From assembly GCF_007565055.1 (NCBI RefSeq), contig NC_044562.1, positions 56,300,700 to 56,364,699 on the forward strand: a stretch of DNA of 64,000 nt, given 5' to 3'. Origin of the DNA: Rhinopithecus roxellana (taxonomy: Eukaryota > Chordata > Mammalia > Primates > Cercopithecidae). The translations under genes were made by a program, and so were the position numbers. Of this stretch, positions 41,215 to 53,600 are shown in pieces. Positions within the stretch are counted from its first letter, which is position 1. Every line of letters starts with the position of its first letter. Under the pieces are notes generated by a model, which worked only from the letters and a program-made list of their open reading frames with translations, ran no database searches and was not told where the DNA came from.

Positions 41215-41760
41215 TTATAGTTGTGAGGCAGGGAAGGCAAGCCTCAAAATTGGGGCTTAGCTCAGAAACGTTCTTGGCTTTGCCAGTGCCAGGGTGGCCA
41301 GTGGTGGCAGGCAGTGGCTGTGCACAGCAGCAGCAGAGGTCCTACTCCTCATGGAGCAGGGCTACCCCATGGGCAGTGCACCCAGAGCAGCAGCTCAGAG
41401 GCATCTCTGCACTCCTATTTATACCCACTTTTAATTAACTGCAAATCAAGGAGCAGTTTGTGCAGAAATTTCTAGAAAAGAAGTAACTTCCGGGTCTTTG
41501 GGTTGTTGCCATGTAAAGGGGCATGGCAGGTGTTGCCATGGCAATTGTAAAGTGACATAGCTCTGGAGGGTGTGTCTAAGGGAGACTTTTGTCTCTTCCC
41601 TGCTTTAGCTAGTCCTCAATCTGGTCCAGGGTTCAAGCCCCCCTTCCAGAGTCAAGTCGGGCCTACTACCTCAGTTGCAAGAATCTCTCTCTTCTCTCCT
41701 CTCCTCCTCTCCTCAATCTCTCTCTCTCTCTCTCTCCCCTACTAATTAAAGATTATGAAT
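41215..41760 (+). repeat. Possible ERV-type LTR, family not assigned
   Basis: The segment has a TATA-like CTATTTATACC, GC-rich upstream text with CAGCAGCAGCAGAGG, a CT-rich tract and a possible AATTAAAG poly-A signal at 41745. The organisation resembles a solo LTR but I cannot name it and see no terminal duplication. Confidence 0.35.
41685..41741. repeat. TC-rich microsatellite
   Basis: TCTCTCTCTTCTCTCCTCTC continues into a (TC)n run, a polypyrimidine tract capable of triplex formation. Confidence 0.85.
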
Positions 41761-42189
41761 GGTTTGAAAACACTCTTTTCTTTAAGGAAGAGGACAGAGG
41801 ACTCTAGCTGTAAATGTCTATGTACCCAAGAGTGAAATGTTCACCTACTTATTTTCCTAATTTTGTTTAAATTAACACCTTTAACATCACAAATGCATGT
41901 GCTCCTGTGATTACCTCACCAATAAGGCAATTCAGTACACTCCTCCACCTAGAAAGTGGCCCCACCCTGTGCATGCTGCCCCCACGCATGGCCCCCAACT
42001 CAGGACAGTCACTGCCCTGGCCTCCTCCTCCTCAGCACGGCTGCTCCTACTGTTGAACATGCTGGAATCTTCTGTTAGGTCCTCTTTTAAATGTGGGTTC
42101 TGTCACTCAACCCAATGATTTTGATATTTCTGCACTTTTTGGGGTTACTTGTTCCTATTTTCTGAGCACTGTTCTCTTGTATGAATACA

Positions 42190-43980
42190 TCAGGATCTGT
42201 GTATCTCTTCTCCAGCTGAAGAGCGTTGGTGTGGTTTTCAGTGTGGGATGTTAGGAACGAAGCTGCTCTGAGCACCGCTCCACAGGTCTCCTGCGCACTT
42301 ATGCTTTTGTGTCTCTTGGGTAGATACTTGGAAATGGCCTTGCTGGGTAATTCAGTGGGTTAATGGTAAATATTTTAAGAAACTGCTGAAGAGTTTTATG
42401 AGGTTTTCTTTACATTTCCACCAGCAGCGTATGGGAGTTTTAAGTGGCTGATATCATCTCACCCCTGGTTTGATTAGTCATCTTAGACATTCCAGTAGAC
42501 CTACTGGGGCATCTGGTTTTAATTCTCTTTTGTAGTCCCCTGTTGTATAAAGCTGTCAGGAGCTATTTCATGGCTCATTCTGCCTGTATTTATGTTTTTT
42601 GGAAAAGAGTTTGTGCAACACTTATGGTGTTTTCACCACACTGGGTTGTTGGGTTTTTTGCTTTGGAATTATTGAGTGCTGGGAGTTCTCTGTATATTCA
42701 GATATGTGAGTTGCAGATGAAGATATTTTCGCTCAGCGTGTTGCCCACCTTTTTATGTCTGTTGCAAAGCAAGTTCCTGTTTTGATGAATGTATCATTTT
42801 ATCAAGAAATTATCCTCTATGGTAGCATAGATAAAATACTTCTTATAACTCAAAGTTGCAACAGTTTTCTCCTGTGTCTTCTGCCATATGTTTTCTATAT
42901 TTAACTTCATGATTCATCTTGAAGAAAGAAATTATACAGTGTGTGGTATGGAACAAAGTCCTTTTTCTAATATCCAATTTTTTCAGCATAGTTTTTAGAA
43001 AATACTTATTTTTTCACTCAACTGTCTTCGCAAAAAAAGTGTGTGTGTGTTTGTGTGTGTGTTTAATTAAGAATGGATGTTGGATACTGGAAAGGCAGTT
43101 GGCCACATACAACTAGCCGACCTCTGGCCTCCTGCCCCACAGGTCCACTTCCCTGTCTTTGCCCAGTGCTAGGCTATTCAGTGTGCTTTAGCTTCGTAGG
43201 ACATAGTTGTCAGGTGGTGCAGCCAGGTGTATGTCTTCTTCTCTATCAGGTAGTTTTACTATTCCTGGTCCTTTGAGCTTCACTATGAACTTTACAATGT
43301 TTGTCAATTTCTACAAAAAAAAAATGGCTTCTGAGAGTTTGACTGGGATTGCATTGAATGGAGAGGTGGATGTGGGGAGAACTGATATCTTGGCCATGTG
43401 GGCTCTTCAAATCCCTGGAGACATAACATGTCTTGACTGAGTTAGGTCTTCTTTAATAGATGTGCATTTTAGTATTTGCTGTGCACACTTTGCACAGTTT
43501 TTGTCAGATTTAAATCTTAAGTGTATTTTATTTTGTCATGTTTTTGTAAATGGATTTCTAAATTTTATAACATTCCTTGCTAATAAAATACATACAATTT
43601 TACTTTTGCATTCTGACAGTGTATTCTGAAAGCTTGCTAAAACTACATATTTGTTCAATCCAGTTTTTAGATTCTACGACACTGTCCACATATCTGATCA
43701 TGTTGTTGTGAATAAAGACCATTTGCTTCTCCCTTTCTGATATGGATTTCGTTTGTTTCTTTTTCTTTCCATATGCTGTGGCTAGAACATCTGTCATGAT
43801 AGATGATAGACTTGGTAAGCACAGGTATCCTCACCTTGTTCCTGAGCATGAGGGTGCAGCCAGTCTTCCACGGTTGAGTATGGTTATACTCATAGGTTTT
43901 TCATAGATGCCTGATACAAGGCTGAAGAATTTCTCTGCTGTTCTTTATTGAGAATTTTTTATATTGGGAATGGATTTGGG
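42190..43980 (-). mobile_element. Ancient L1 (L1M-type), minus strand
   Basis: Antisense L1 ORF2/3' text is visible as GGTAGATACTTGGAAATGGC, TTTCCACCAGCAGCGTATG, GGGATTGCATTGAATGGAG and TTGAGAATTTTTTATATTGG. Only short ORFs survive. Confidence 0.82.
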
Positions 43981-45419
43981 TGGAGTCTGAATGCCCTGCC
44001 AGCCTCTCCTCTCCAGCTCCTGTCTCCAGCCTTAATGCCCAGATGCAGAACTTCAGGAAGGAGACCCCAGCCCTCCTGCCTCCTCCCTAATCACCCGTGA
44101 GCTCTGCTGGGGCCGTCTTCGTGGGAGAGGGAAACCTGTGGAGAGGGCAGCTGATGGCGGCGAAAGGGCCTCCCCTCCCAGGGCCTCCACCATGCCCACC
44201 TTTCTCCTCCACTGGACACCGCTTTCCTGTAGTTGGCTGTTCCTAAAATCCCTTTCCATATGCATGTTAGTAACTCAACTGCCGGCAGCTGACCCGCCTG
44301 TGTGGCCGGCCCTCGCGGTGCACTTCTGGGCCCTTGGACTTGTGGGGAGCTCCTCCTGGGCATCGTCACTGCTTTGTCCCGTGTCCTGCACACCCTCTGC
44401 TCTTTGTGGGCAGGCGATCACCTCTGGAACACACATCTCACCTTTTGTGTCTGTCCCTTCATCATTGCTTGGACAAGGAGGTGGTGTTCTTTCCTTCCAA
44501 GCACTGCCGTGGTTACTGGGAATCCATGGGTCGGGATTCCTGGGAGGGGCCACCTTCCTTCCAGAGAGAGTAGGAAGATGCTCTGTCTCAGAGTAATGGT
44601 GTTTGCACTCTGGTTCCAGCACCTGTGACCAGTGTGGGCCTGGACAGACGTCTCCACCCCCTCAGCCTCAGACCCTTCGTTTGACCTGGGCAATGACAGC
44701 ACCTGCCACCCTGTCCTCTCATACCAGGGGCCGGCATAGGGGTCTCCTGGTTCAATCCTGGTCCAAGAAGGGCATGAAGCGACTAATTTCAGCATGTCAC
44801 CAGCCGCCAGTTCCTGAGCCAGGTGGAGTTGCCCGCCCTGCCCCCACTTGGCCCCGGCGTCAGCTCTGGCCTCGAGGGATGTCTGTGCCCTCCCCTGTGT
44901 TTCTCATTGGCGTCATCCACTGGGTCATTCCACCAACGTCTCCATGTCCCAGTCCTTGGGATTCCACATTTCTAGGCCTGGCTTCTCTTCCTAAATTCAG
45001 GATAGAAGCTACTGTGCATTACTTCACAGCAAGTATCTCAACTCATCTCTGCACAAAACAAACAAGGCCTCCCTCTCCTAACCCTGCCCTCCCTCAGGGC
45101 CATGCCTGGGCATCCTGGCCTCTCCACAGCCACTCACCTGGACCCCGTAGTCCCTTGATGTTAGCTCTGCCGTCTGTGCCCTGCTGATGAATGGGCCTCA
45201 CTGCTATGAACCCCCCTTCACAGGTCATGCCCCCAGGTAGCCCCATGCTGTGATCATATGCCCAGAGCCAGGTGGGGCTGGCTGGTGAATTTCAGAGAAG
45301 TAAGTCCCTCAACAATTATCAGAGGCTTGGCAGGGGCATGCGTGAGACCCGGCCATGTGAACTTCCTAGAGGCACTCTGGGTGTCGGGAGTTCAGGCCTC
45401 TCCATTGCATCTCAACCTG

Positions 45420-45990
45420 AAATAAACCATGGTAAATTCATCCATCCGTGCACAGATGCTGGGTTATTCCCAGTGTTTTGCTCCTACAAATAAGGCTTCT
45501 GCAGACATCCACTTACAGTTTTTCTGTGGAAATATTTTCATTTCTCCTGGGTGAATGCCAAGCACTAAATGACTGGATCGTATAGTAAGTAGGTGGGTGT
45601 TTGACCTTTCAGAACAGTTTCCTGAGTGGCTGTGCCTTTTGTATTCTCACCAGCAGTGTGTGAGCATTCTGGTTGCTCCAGGTTCTCAAATACCCATGCC
45701 ATCAGTCTTTTAAATCCCCACATTCTAGCGTGTGGTGGCATTCCATTTTAGTTTAATTTGTACTTCTCAGGTGACTAGAGGTGTCAAGATTTGTCTCATA
45801 AAATTATTTGCTGTTCCTACATCTTCTCTCATATATTGTCCAGTCGCAGCTCTTGCTCGTTAATTTAAGTGATAATTTTATTTTTGAGTTGTAATAGTCC
45901 TTTATATCTTCTGGATAAAATCCTAAATAATACAGAACCCCTAAAGGTATTTAACTTCTAGAAGAAAATGTAGACGAATGTCCTTATGAA
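45420..45990 (-). mobile_element. Ancient L1 fragment, minus strand
   Basis: GGTGAATGCCAAGCACTAAA, TTCTCACCAGCAGTGTGTGA and AGTTGTAATAGTCCTTTAT are diverged antisense L1 3'-end motifs. Confidence 0.72.
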
Positions 45991-46114
45991 CTTTGGTTAG
46001 ACAATGATTTATTAAATGGGACATAAAAGTATAAGACATAAAAGAGAAATAATAACTTGGACCTTATCTTAGTCCATTTTGTGTTGCTATAACAGAATAC
46101 CTGAGACTGGCTAA

Positions 46115-46443
<329 letters not shown>

Positions 46444-46589
46444 AAACAGGGATGTATTTCTTATGGTTCTGGAGGCTGGGAAATCCAAGGTTGAAGGACA
46501 GCATCTGACGAGGGTCTTCTTGCTGCCACATCCCATGAAGGAAGGGGGACAGGCAAGAGAGCAAGAAGGAAGGGACCAGGCTCCTCACT

Positions 46590-46893
46590 CCCATGATAAC
46601 TAACCCACTCTCAGGATAACTAACCTGCCCCCATGATAACTAACCCATTTGAAGGATAACTAGCCCACTCCCATGATAACTAACCCACTCCCATGATAAC
46701 TAACCTACTCTCAGGATAACTAACTTACTCTTGTGATAATCCACTCTCAGGATAACTAACCCACTGCCATGATAACGAACCTACTTCCCTGATAACTAAC
46801 CTGCTCCTGTGATAACTAACCCACTCTCAGGATAACTAACCCACTCTCAGGATAACTAACCTGCTCCTGTGATAACTACCTCACTCCTGTGAC
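46590..46893. repeat. 19-20-bp minisatellite grown inside an LTR
   Basis: About 15 copies of GATAACTAACCCACTC with a short spacer (TCAG, CCAT, CTGT) are present. The unmodified LTR has only one or two copies of this motif, so the array is a local expansion. Confidence 0.92.
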
Positions 46894-47218
46894 AGCGGCA
46901 GGAATCCATTCATGAGGGCTCAGATTCACCCTGCAAAGGCCCCACCTCCCAATGCTGTTGCATTTGGAATTAAGTTTCCCTCACATGAACTCTGGGACTC
47001 ACACTCAAAGCAGAGCAGACTTAATGAAATAGACCTTCTTCTCTTTGATAGCCACCATTGGCAAAGGGAAAAGTGAAGCCATGGACTTGGAGAAAACACC
47101 ACACACATACCTGGCAAAGAATGTGCTTCCCCAATGGAGTCAGTCTCCTTAGAGTGGCTCAGGTCCCTTTCCCTGGGAAATGCTGCCACAGGAAAGCCAC
47201 GACTGGCTCATCCTGGGA

Positions 47219-47235
47219 GGGGGGGGGGGGGGGGG
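47219..47235. repeat. Poly-G run (~17 bases)
   Basis: An uninterrupted G run on the plus strand; a candidate G-quadruplex and an assembly-error-prone site. Confidence 0.9.
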
Positions 47236-47904
47236 TCCTGCCACCACCATCCTGAGTGGGCCAGAGGGAAATGGCAGGTGTCCCTCCAAATCACCAAGAG
47301 AAAGAGCAGGGGGCTCAGACTCTGAGGGAGGGTGCAGGGACCTGCCTTCTGTCCATCTGTTACTTGGGGAGGGGTGTTGGTCTTCGGTCTTCTGCATGAA
47401 CAAATGTGATTTTCTCAGTGTGAGCTGCTTACCCCAGACTCCATGGCACATAAACACCCTTGCCCAGGTTCTCTGCCCCATCCTGAACTCCCTGGGGCTC
47501 TGCAGGTCATTCATGCTTCATTCCTAATGCAAATCATTAGTGAAATTCTGTTGCAATGTTGTCCAAATCAGAAAACACATGTTGGATTTAAAACATAAGC
47601 ACTGAGAGGAGCCGTAGCAGCCTGGATCTCCCGTGGGTGGCTCTTCCTCTGTTGTGGGCTGGGTTGGGGGGTGGGCTCAGTGTGTGTGGATAGGACCAGC
47701 AGCATGCACCTGCCCGCAGGACAGCCACTGTGGGGAGGAGACCCAGAGGCCTTGTGGTGTCCCGGGGGACACTGGGTGCACCTTGGGGGACCCAACTCAG
47801 CTCCTCCCTCATCCTCAAGCTCATTAGTGCTGGCATTGGTTTCAAATGACACACATCACTGGGCTCTCAGAAAAGTGACCAGGTAGGCCAGTATCTGGCT
47901 GTCT

Positions 47905-48000
47905 ATGTATCTGTGTGTCTATCAGTCTGTCCCTCAGTCAGTCTGTCTATCAATCAATCAATCAATCATCTATTTGTCCATCATCTTTCTATCATCATTT
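47905..48000. repeat. CTGT/ATCA-type simple repeat
   Basis: CAGTCAGTCTGTCTATC followed by CAATCAATCAATCAATC is a mixed tetranucleotide repeat. Confidence 0.8.
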
Positions 48001-48439
48001 CCAAGGAGGTTGGGTCTGCAGCTTCACCTTCCAGCACCCACTTCCCAGGGAACTTTGTGCTCAGCATCCTGAAGGTCACCCGTGACCCCCCAGCAATGTC
48101 AGAGCCCCTCCTGTTGTGAGCGTTTCCCTACTGAGGCAGACACAGAGCAGAAACCAGACAGGAACTCACTTTATAAAGACATCTGGCCACACCACTTACA
48201 GCCAGATAGCAGGCGTAATTGATGAAGTATTTACATACACATTTGGAATAGAAGGCACCACTAGGAGTGGCAGGAGTATCATTATATAATTACGAAGTTG
48301 GCTAAGTGAACAAAGTCTAGCTTTTAAAATAACATGCTCAAAATTTTAAAACAACACAACCACTAGCTGCAGGGAATTGGTCAAATTTGCTTCATCTCTG
48401 AATCTATCATCTCATCTGTAAATGAGGGATGGTAAGTTG

Positions 48440-49030
48440 TCCTCTAGATACTTTTATATGCACACAACATAAAATTGACCATTTTAAGTTACAAGACTGA
48501 GTAGCATTTAGCACCCTCCATGCTGTGCAAACTGCCACCTCTGTCCAGTTCCACAATTTGTTTCTCACCCTAGAAGGAAATCTTGCACCCTGCAGCAGGC
48601 TCTTCCCACCCACTCCCACCCCTGCACCCACCACTCTTTCTGTCTCTGGATTTAGCTGTTCTGGATACTTTATATAAGAAGAGTCACCCAGCATAAGAGC
48701 TTCTGTGCCCAGCGCCTTTCCCTTTGTGTCCTGTGCTCCAGGTTCATCCGTGGGGGACCCGGATTAGCACTTCATTCCTCAGTGCGCCGGATGCCGCTGA
48801 GTTGTAGAACAGACCCCCACCTGCTTCTCTGTCCTTCGGGGGTGGACACTGAGGTTGCTTCCATGTCCTGGCTGTTGTGGGTAATGTTTCTGTGACATTC
48901 GTGTGGAGACATTTGTTCAGGAACCTGTGTTCAGCTCCCTTGAGCATATACTGAGGAGTGAAGTTGCTGGCCCATATGGTGATTCTGTGTTTAACTTTTT
49001 GAGGAGTCATTCTAGAAACGCCGAGGAGTT
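48440..49030 (-). mobile_element. Ancient L1 3' end, minus strand
   Basis: AAAATTGACCATTTTAAG, CAAGATTGAGTAGCATT-like text, TTTCTGTCTCTGGATTTAGC, AGGTTCATCCGTGGG and TGGCCCATATGGTGATTCTG are antisense L1M 3' UTR and ORF2-end landmarks. Confidence 0.78.
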
Positions 49031-49194
49031 AAGATGGTGTACACAGAAATTTCTAGAAGATCCCTCTGCACACAATGGAGGTGTCCACTCCTTTAGTCAT
49101 TGAAGAGCACATGACATGGCGTTAGCAACTTCAGCCCCTCACAGACTGAAAATGGCAGGCAACAAAGGAAAGAGCTGCTGCACCTGTGGCCTTT

Positions 49195-49350
49195 TAGGGA
49201 TTTTTATTTTTATTTATTTTTTCTTGTTTTAGAGACAGCATCTTGTTATGCTGCCTAGGCTGGACTTGAACTTCTGGGCTCAAGCGAGCCTCCCGCCTCA
49301 GCCTCCTGGGTGGCTGGGACCACAGGGCCATGCCACCATGCCTGGTTATA
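49195..49350 (-). mobile_element. Alu-monomer-like (FAM/FRAM/FLAM) fragment
   Basis: A TTTTAGAGACAGCATCTTG start, CTTCTGGGCTCAAGCGAGCC and GCCACCATGCCTGG give a single 7SL-derived arm rather than a dimeric Alu. Confidence 0.7.
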
Positions 49351-49440
49351 GGGATATTTTTAATGCAAAACTCAGCAGGCCCTCTGTGAGCTCACTCCTT
49401 ACTAGGAACCCTTGGAGCAGCCATTCCTTTCGCTCATTCT

Positions 49441-49531
49441 GGAGCAGATGGAGGGATGGGGAACATTACTACTGTTCTTCACGTCAGAGCTATCGAAAAA
49501 GAGACTCAGCAGAGGTGTCATCTCAGCAGAT
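49441..49531. repeat. Dispersed ~85-bp direct repeat, copy 1
   Basis: GAGCAGATGGAGGGATGGGG, then AGAGCTATCGAAAAAGAGAC, recurs at 51685-51762 with scattered differences. Confidence 0.85.
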
Positions 49532-49898
49532 GAGGTCTCATCTGACCCTCATCGTTGTACGATTTACTATTCAAGTCATGATGGGAGGATGATGTTTTTA
49601 TCACTACGTGGGACTTCACACACTCTGGAAGGTGACCCTCACGTGGTGAGAGCTCATCTGTAAGCAGGGGTGTCTCTGAACTTCAGGGCAGCTGGGCAGT
49701 GAGGACAGAACAGAAGCAACTTGCAAAAGCTGCTCAGGCCAAGCTGGTGAGCCACAGACTTTACTCAGGCACTACCCGGCTTAAAAAGTCCTGCTGTGCA
49801 GTAAGTCTCAAAGGTCAGTTATAAAATCTTATTATACAGGACACTCGGGGGGGTGATGCTGTGTCTCACAGACACAAATGCCTTGGCTGTGGCACTGT

Positions 49899-50025
49899 GG
49901 GCAGCAGGGCGTCGCCGTGGGTAGCAGGGCGTCACCGTGGGCAGCGGGGCGTCGCCGTGGGCAGCGGGGCGTCGCCGTGGGCAGCGGGGCGTTGCCGTGG
50001 GCAGCGGGGCGTCGCCGTGGGCATC
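49899..50025. repeat. 20-bp minisatellite, about six copies
   Basis: GCAGCGGGGCGTCGCCGTGG repeats at exact 20-bp steps with few changes. The unit is CpG-rich (three CpGs per copy) and leads into the CpG-rich block at 50185. Confidence 0.93.
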
Positions 50026-50184
50026 ACGGCCTCCTCTCCTGGCCCAGCGTCAGTTTTGCTTTTCTTCACTCTGCTGCCTTCGATGGTGGCGATGGGTCCC
50101 CCTTCCTAAAATGCACAGTGCAGAGTCCTTACAGCTTTCTCCCTTTTCATCCCACGCTCTCCAAACGTTTTATTTTACGCTGAC

Positions 50185-50345
50185 GAGAGACTCACAGGAT
50201 GGCTGCAGAGCGCACTCGCGCGCCCCTCGCTGACTGGCGTCTGGCGCTGCCGGGTTGGGCGCCGGCGCTGGTGCGACTGCGCAGAGCAAGGGCGGCCCCT
50301 ACGAAGCCACTTCCGGTTTTTCCCGCAAGGGCCTCCCTGAGTCCG
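50185..50345. promoter_or_regulatory. Intronic CpG-rich block with promoter-like motifs
   Basis: About 19 CpGs fall within 160 bp, unlike the surrounding CpG-poor intron. CCACTTCCGG (antisense CCGGAAGT, an ETS-family core) and CTGCGCAG-type (NRF1-like) text are present. A plus-strand ORF starts in context CAGGATGGCTGCAGAGCG at 50199. These features are typical of housekeeping promoters, but transcription is not shown. An old retroposed 5' end of a GC-rich gene is an alternative. Confidence 0.5.
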
Positions 50346-50679
50346 TCCGGATCCCACATGATTCATTCAATATTCCCCCTCGTCTCCTCCCATCCTCCAG
50401 AATTCGCCGTCTCCCCTTGTCTTTTGTGACTTACACGCTTCTTGCTGTGCAGCGGTTCAGCTGTTTTGCAGAATCGGCCTGGGTTTCATTTGCACCGTGT
50501 TTTCTCCTGACTGGGGTGAGGCTGTGGAATTTTGGCGGGAGCCCCCCAGGAGCCCAGCTGTGCCTCCCAAGTGTCCAGTCGCAGCGTCCTGAGGTGGGGT
50601 CGTCTGTCAGTGCGGACATGGGCTGGGGTCCTTCAATGGTGATGAGCATCTTGGGGAGCTGCTCTTCTCGGAAACGCGA

Positions 50680-51010
50680 ATGCTGCTTCTCTCCATCTTC
50701 CACCCAGCAGCTTCCACATCCATCGGGGACCTCCCTGCACCCTCGCTATTGTGGAGTTTAACCGTGACTCTTTGTTGACTCACTGGCTGGCTTCTCAGAG
50801 ATGCCCATGCTGCTTCTCTCCATCTTCCACCGACCAGCTTCCACATTCATCGGGGGACCTCCCTGTCCCCTGGCTACTGTGGAGTTTAACGTTGACGCTG
50901 TTAACTCACCTGTGGACTTCTCAGCGATGCAAATGCTGCTTCTCTCCATCTTCCACCCAGCAGCTTCCACATCCATCCGGGGACCTCCCTGCCCCTTCAT
51001 TACTGGAGTT
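50680..51010. repeat. 126-127-bp tandem triplication
   Basis: ATGCTGCTTCTCTCCATCTT occurs at 50680, 50807 and 50933, each followed by CCAGCAGCTTCCACATCCAT-like text and a TGGAGTT(T/G)AAC block. Confidence 0.92.
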
Positions 51011-51684
51011 GAACCATGGCTCTCTGTTGAATCTCCTTTGAGAAGGAGCTGGCCCTTCCTCTCTGCACATGCATTTATTTGATTATTTACTTATATCAGT
51101 ATGGACTTATGAGTATTTATATGCTATGGCACAAAATACATTTTTAAAAATATTGTTGCTTCAGTTGTCCCACGCTGGCCCTTGGAAGCACCTTCAGGCT
51201 GGACAGGCTCTTCGTTGTGTTCTTTTGACAAACACACACCCTCTCTGGGGGCACGTCCCTGGTTCCCGGAACATAAGATCCTCTAAGCTGGTCCTGAATT
51301 TTCCCTGCCTCAGCCCTGGTGCCTGTCAGTTCTCCAAGGACCCCCGGTCTCATTGATTCCAGTCCAACAACACAGGATTTATTTTAGCCTGAGTTGTTCA
51401 TTGTCTTTAGGAGTGAAAAGATGTCTCTCCTTGTTTATATTTACATATTGTTTGATTCTAGTTTCAGAATTGCAAACCCACATGCTATGATAAGTACCTT
51501 TACTCACTAGATTGCAGTGTCCGCACCCAGTCAAGGCTGTTTCCGGGGTGCCTGGGTCGGTTGCATCTCCCTGCCCTCTGGGATCTGTCCTTCTGCAGTG
51601 CGTGAGACTCATTTGTCTGTGACCATCGTCCATCCCACCTTACCCCCCAGCTAAGGTCCTGGTGGGTCACAGTCACTCATTTCT

Positions 51685-51762
51685 GGAGCAGATGGAGGGA
51701 TGGGGAACATCATGCTTGTTTTTCAAATCAGAGCTATCAGAAAAGAGACTCAGCAAAAATGT
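51685..51762. repeat. Dispersed ~80-bp direct repeat, copy 2
   Basis: GAGCAGATGGAGGGATGGGG, then AGAGCTATCAGAAAAGAGAC, is the same block as at 49441, 2.2 kb away in the same orientation. Confidence 0.85.
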
Positions 51763-52099
51763 CAGCCTCTCCCCTTCCTGACACCCCTTCCCACTCCCTG
51801 GTACCCCCACCTTGCAGGAACTGGTTTCTACGGCTTCTGGTTCAATGAGTGATCAGGCAGCAGTTGCATGTGATCCTGTTCCCCTTCCTTCTCTCGTGTG
51901 GGAGCACTGGAGACAGATGTTCTTAGGGCTTCTCCACTCTCACCGGATAGTCCACCCTGAAAACCCATCTGCTTCTCCTCACAGGAACCCTCCTCCTTCC
52001 TCAAGCCACACAGTGCCCTGTCATGTGAATTCACCTGTTCATTCAACCCACCCTTCAGCACGACAGAATGTGCAATGTACGTGACAAGTATTTTCTCTG

Positions 52100-52560
52100 T
52101 TAGTTGCCCTTGACTTGTTGTTTTGGTCATGCATTTAAAGTGGTTTATTTGTCAAATTTATCAGTCTTTTTCCTTTGTTACCTCTGGATTTTGAGTCATA
52201 GTCAAACTTTCTCTGAACCAACGTTAAGGTATTTTCTCATTGTTTTCTTCGAGTAGTTATGTGGTTTCATGTTTAAACATGGAGATCCCTGGTCCATTGG
52301 GAGTTAATTCTTATGTACAATGTGAGAAGCTTAATTCTGTGCTTTTCCAGACAACTGCCCAGTAGTCCCAGGATCCGTTAAGAAAATGACCATCTTCATC
52401 CCAGAGCTTAGAGACTCCCCTCTGTCGTCGACTAAATTTTCACCGTGTTTGGGTCTATTTCTGGAATTTCTGTTTATGAACCACACTTCCGTGATTTTAG
52501 AGGTTTGTGGTACTGTCTGATGGGGCCTCTATTTCTGAAAAGCTTTTCATAGATTTTACT
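52100..52560 (-). mobile_element. Ancient L1 ORF2-region fragment, minus strand
   Basis: CCTGGTCCATTGGGAGTTAA, TGTACAATGTGAGAAG and TTCCAGACAACTGCCCAGTA are antisense L1 landmarks. Confidence 0.68.
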
Positions 52561-52589
52561 TTTAAACATTAGTTACTGTACATGTTTCG

Positions 52590-52706
52590 TTCCTCTCAGG
52601 CATCCGATGATGTGGGCCTGAGTCCTCCTCTTCCTGCCTCCACACATGCTTCATTCTTCTCAGGCATCTGGTGATGTGGGCCCGAGTCCTCCTCTTCCTG
52701 CCTCCT
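52590..52706. repeat. ~65-bp tandem duplication
   Basis: TCTCAGGCATCCGATGATGT and TCTCAGGCATCTGGTGATGT start two units that share GAGTCCTCCTCTTCCTGCCT. Confidence 0.85.
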
Positions 52707-52839
52707 GTCACCACCACTTTCCCTGACACTCTGTTTTGTCTTTTACATCTCTTGGTAGTTTTTCTGCCTTTCTTTGATGTCCCCTATCACATTTCCATTT
52801 GAGATTTGAATCTGTTTTCCTCAGGCACCTTTAAATTTA

Positions 52840-53600
52840 TTATTTTAAGAGCACTTTTAGGTTTACAGTAAAACTGAGCAGAAAATACAGAGAGCTCCCA
52901 CATAGACGTACGATCCCCTCTGAGACACACATGGTCCTGTTATTAATACCTTGCATTGGTGTGGTGCAGAGAGCTCCCATATAGACGTACAACCCCCTCT
53001 GAGGCACACATGGTCCTGTTACTGACACCATGCATTAGTGTGGTGCATTTGCCATAGCTGATGAAACAATACTGATACATTATCATTAACTAATGTCCAT
53101 GGTTTACATCAGGGTTAACACTTGGTGCACATTCCAGAGGTTTTGAAAATGTATAATGACGTGTGCCATGCAGAGGTATGCCTCCTAACACAGTGCCATG
53201 CAGAGGTGTGCCCCCTACCACAGTGCCACCTAAGATTCTCTGTGCTCCAGTGGTTCACCCCTCCCTTCTCACAACCTCGAACCATGGATTTCTTTCACTG
53301 TCTTCAGAGTTTTGCCTTTTCCCAAAGGTCCTGCAGTTGGAACCATAGGTTGGGGTCTTTTCACAGGGGCTGCTTTCACTACGAATGTGCACTGAAGTCC
53401 TCTGTGGTGTGTGTGTCTCATGGTCCAGCTTTTTCCAGTGCTGGATTCTCTGCAGTGTCTGATGTACCACAGTTTTGTAGGAAGCCCCCACACCATCTTC
53501 CACAGCAGCTGGGCCATTTGCATTCCCCCCAGCAGGAACGAGTGTTTCTGCTCCACGTCACTGCTGGCTGCTGGTGGGGCTCGGGTGGGAGTCAAGCTGT
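52840..53600 (-). mobile_element. Ancient L1 3' end, minus strand
   Basis: TTTTAAGAGCACTTTTAGG, TGATACATTATCATTAAC, AATGTATAATGACGTGTGCC and TCAGAGTTTTGCCTTTTCC follow the antisense L1M 3' region in order. Confidence 0.78.
52888..53047. repeat. ~80-bp tandem duplication within L1 sequence
   Basis: AGAGAGCTCCCACATAGACG and AGAGAGCTCCCATATAGACG begin two units, each with CACACATGGTCCTGTTA and GTGTGGTGCA. Confidence 0.88.

Noticed and set aside
44603..45187. A 194-codon plus-strand frame
   Set aside because: GC-rich sequence with Pro/Ser/Arg composition, no recognisable domain and no splice context; chance openness is likely.
50199..50429. Plus-strand ORF starting MAAERTRAPL in a good start context
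   Set aside because: Attractive because of the CpG-rich setting, but there is no homology I recognise and no splice donor in frame; kept only as part of the CpG-rich block.
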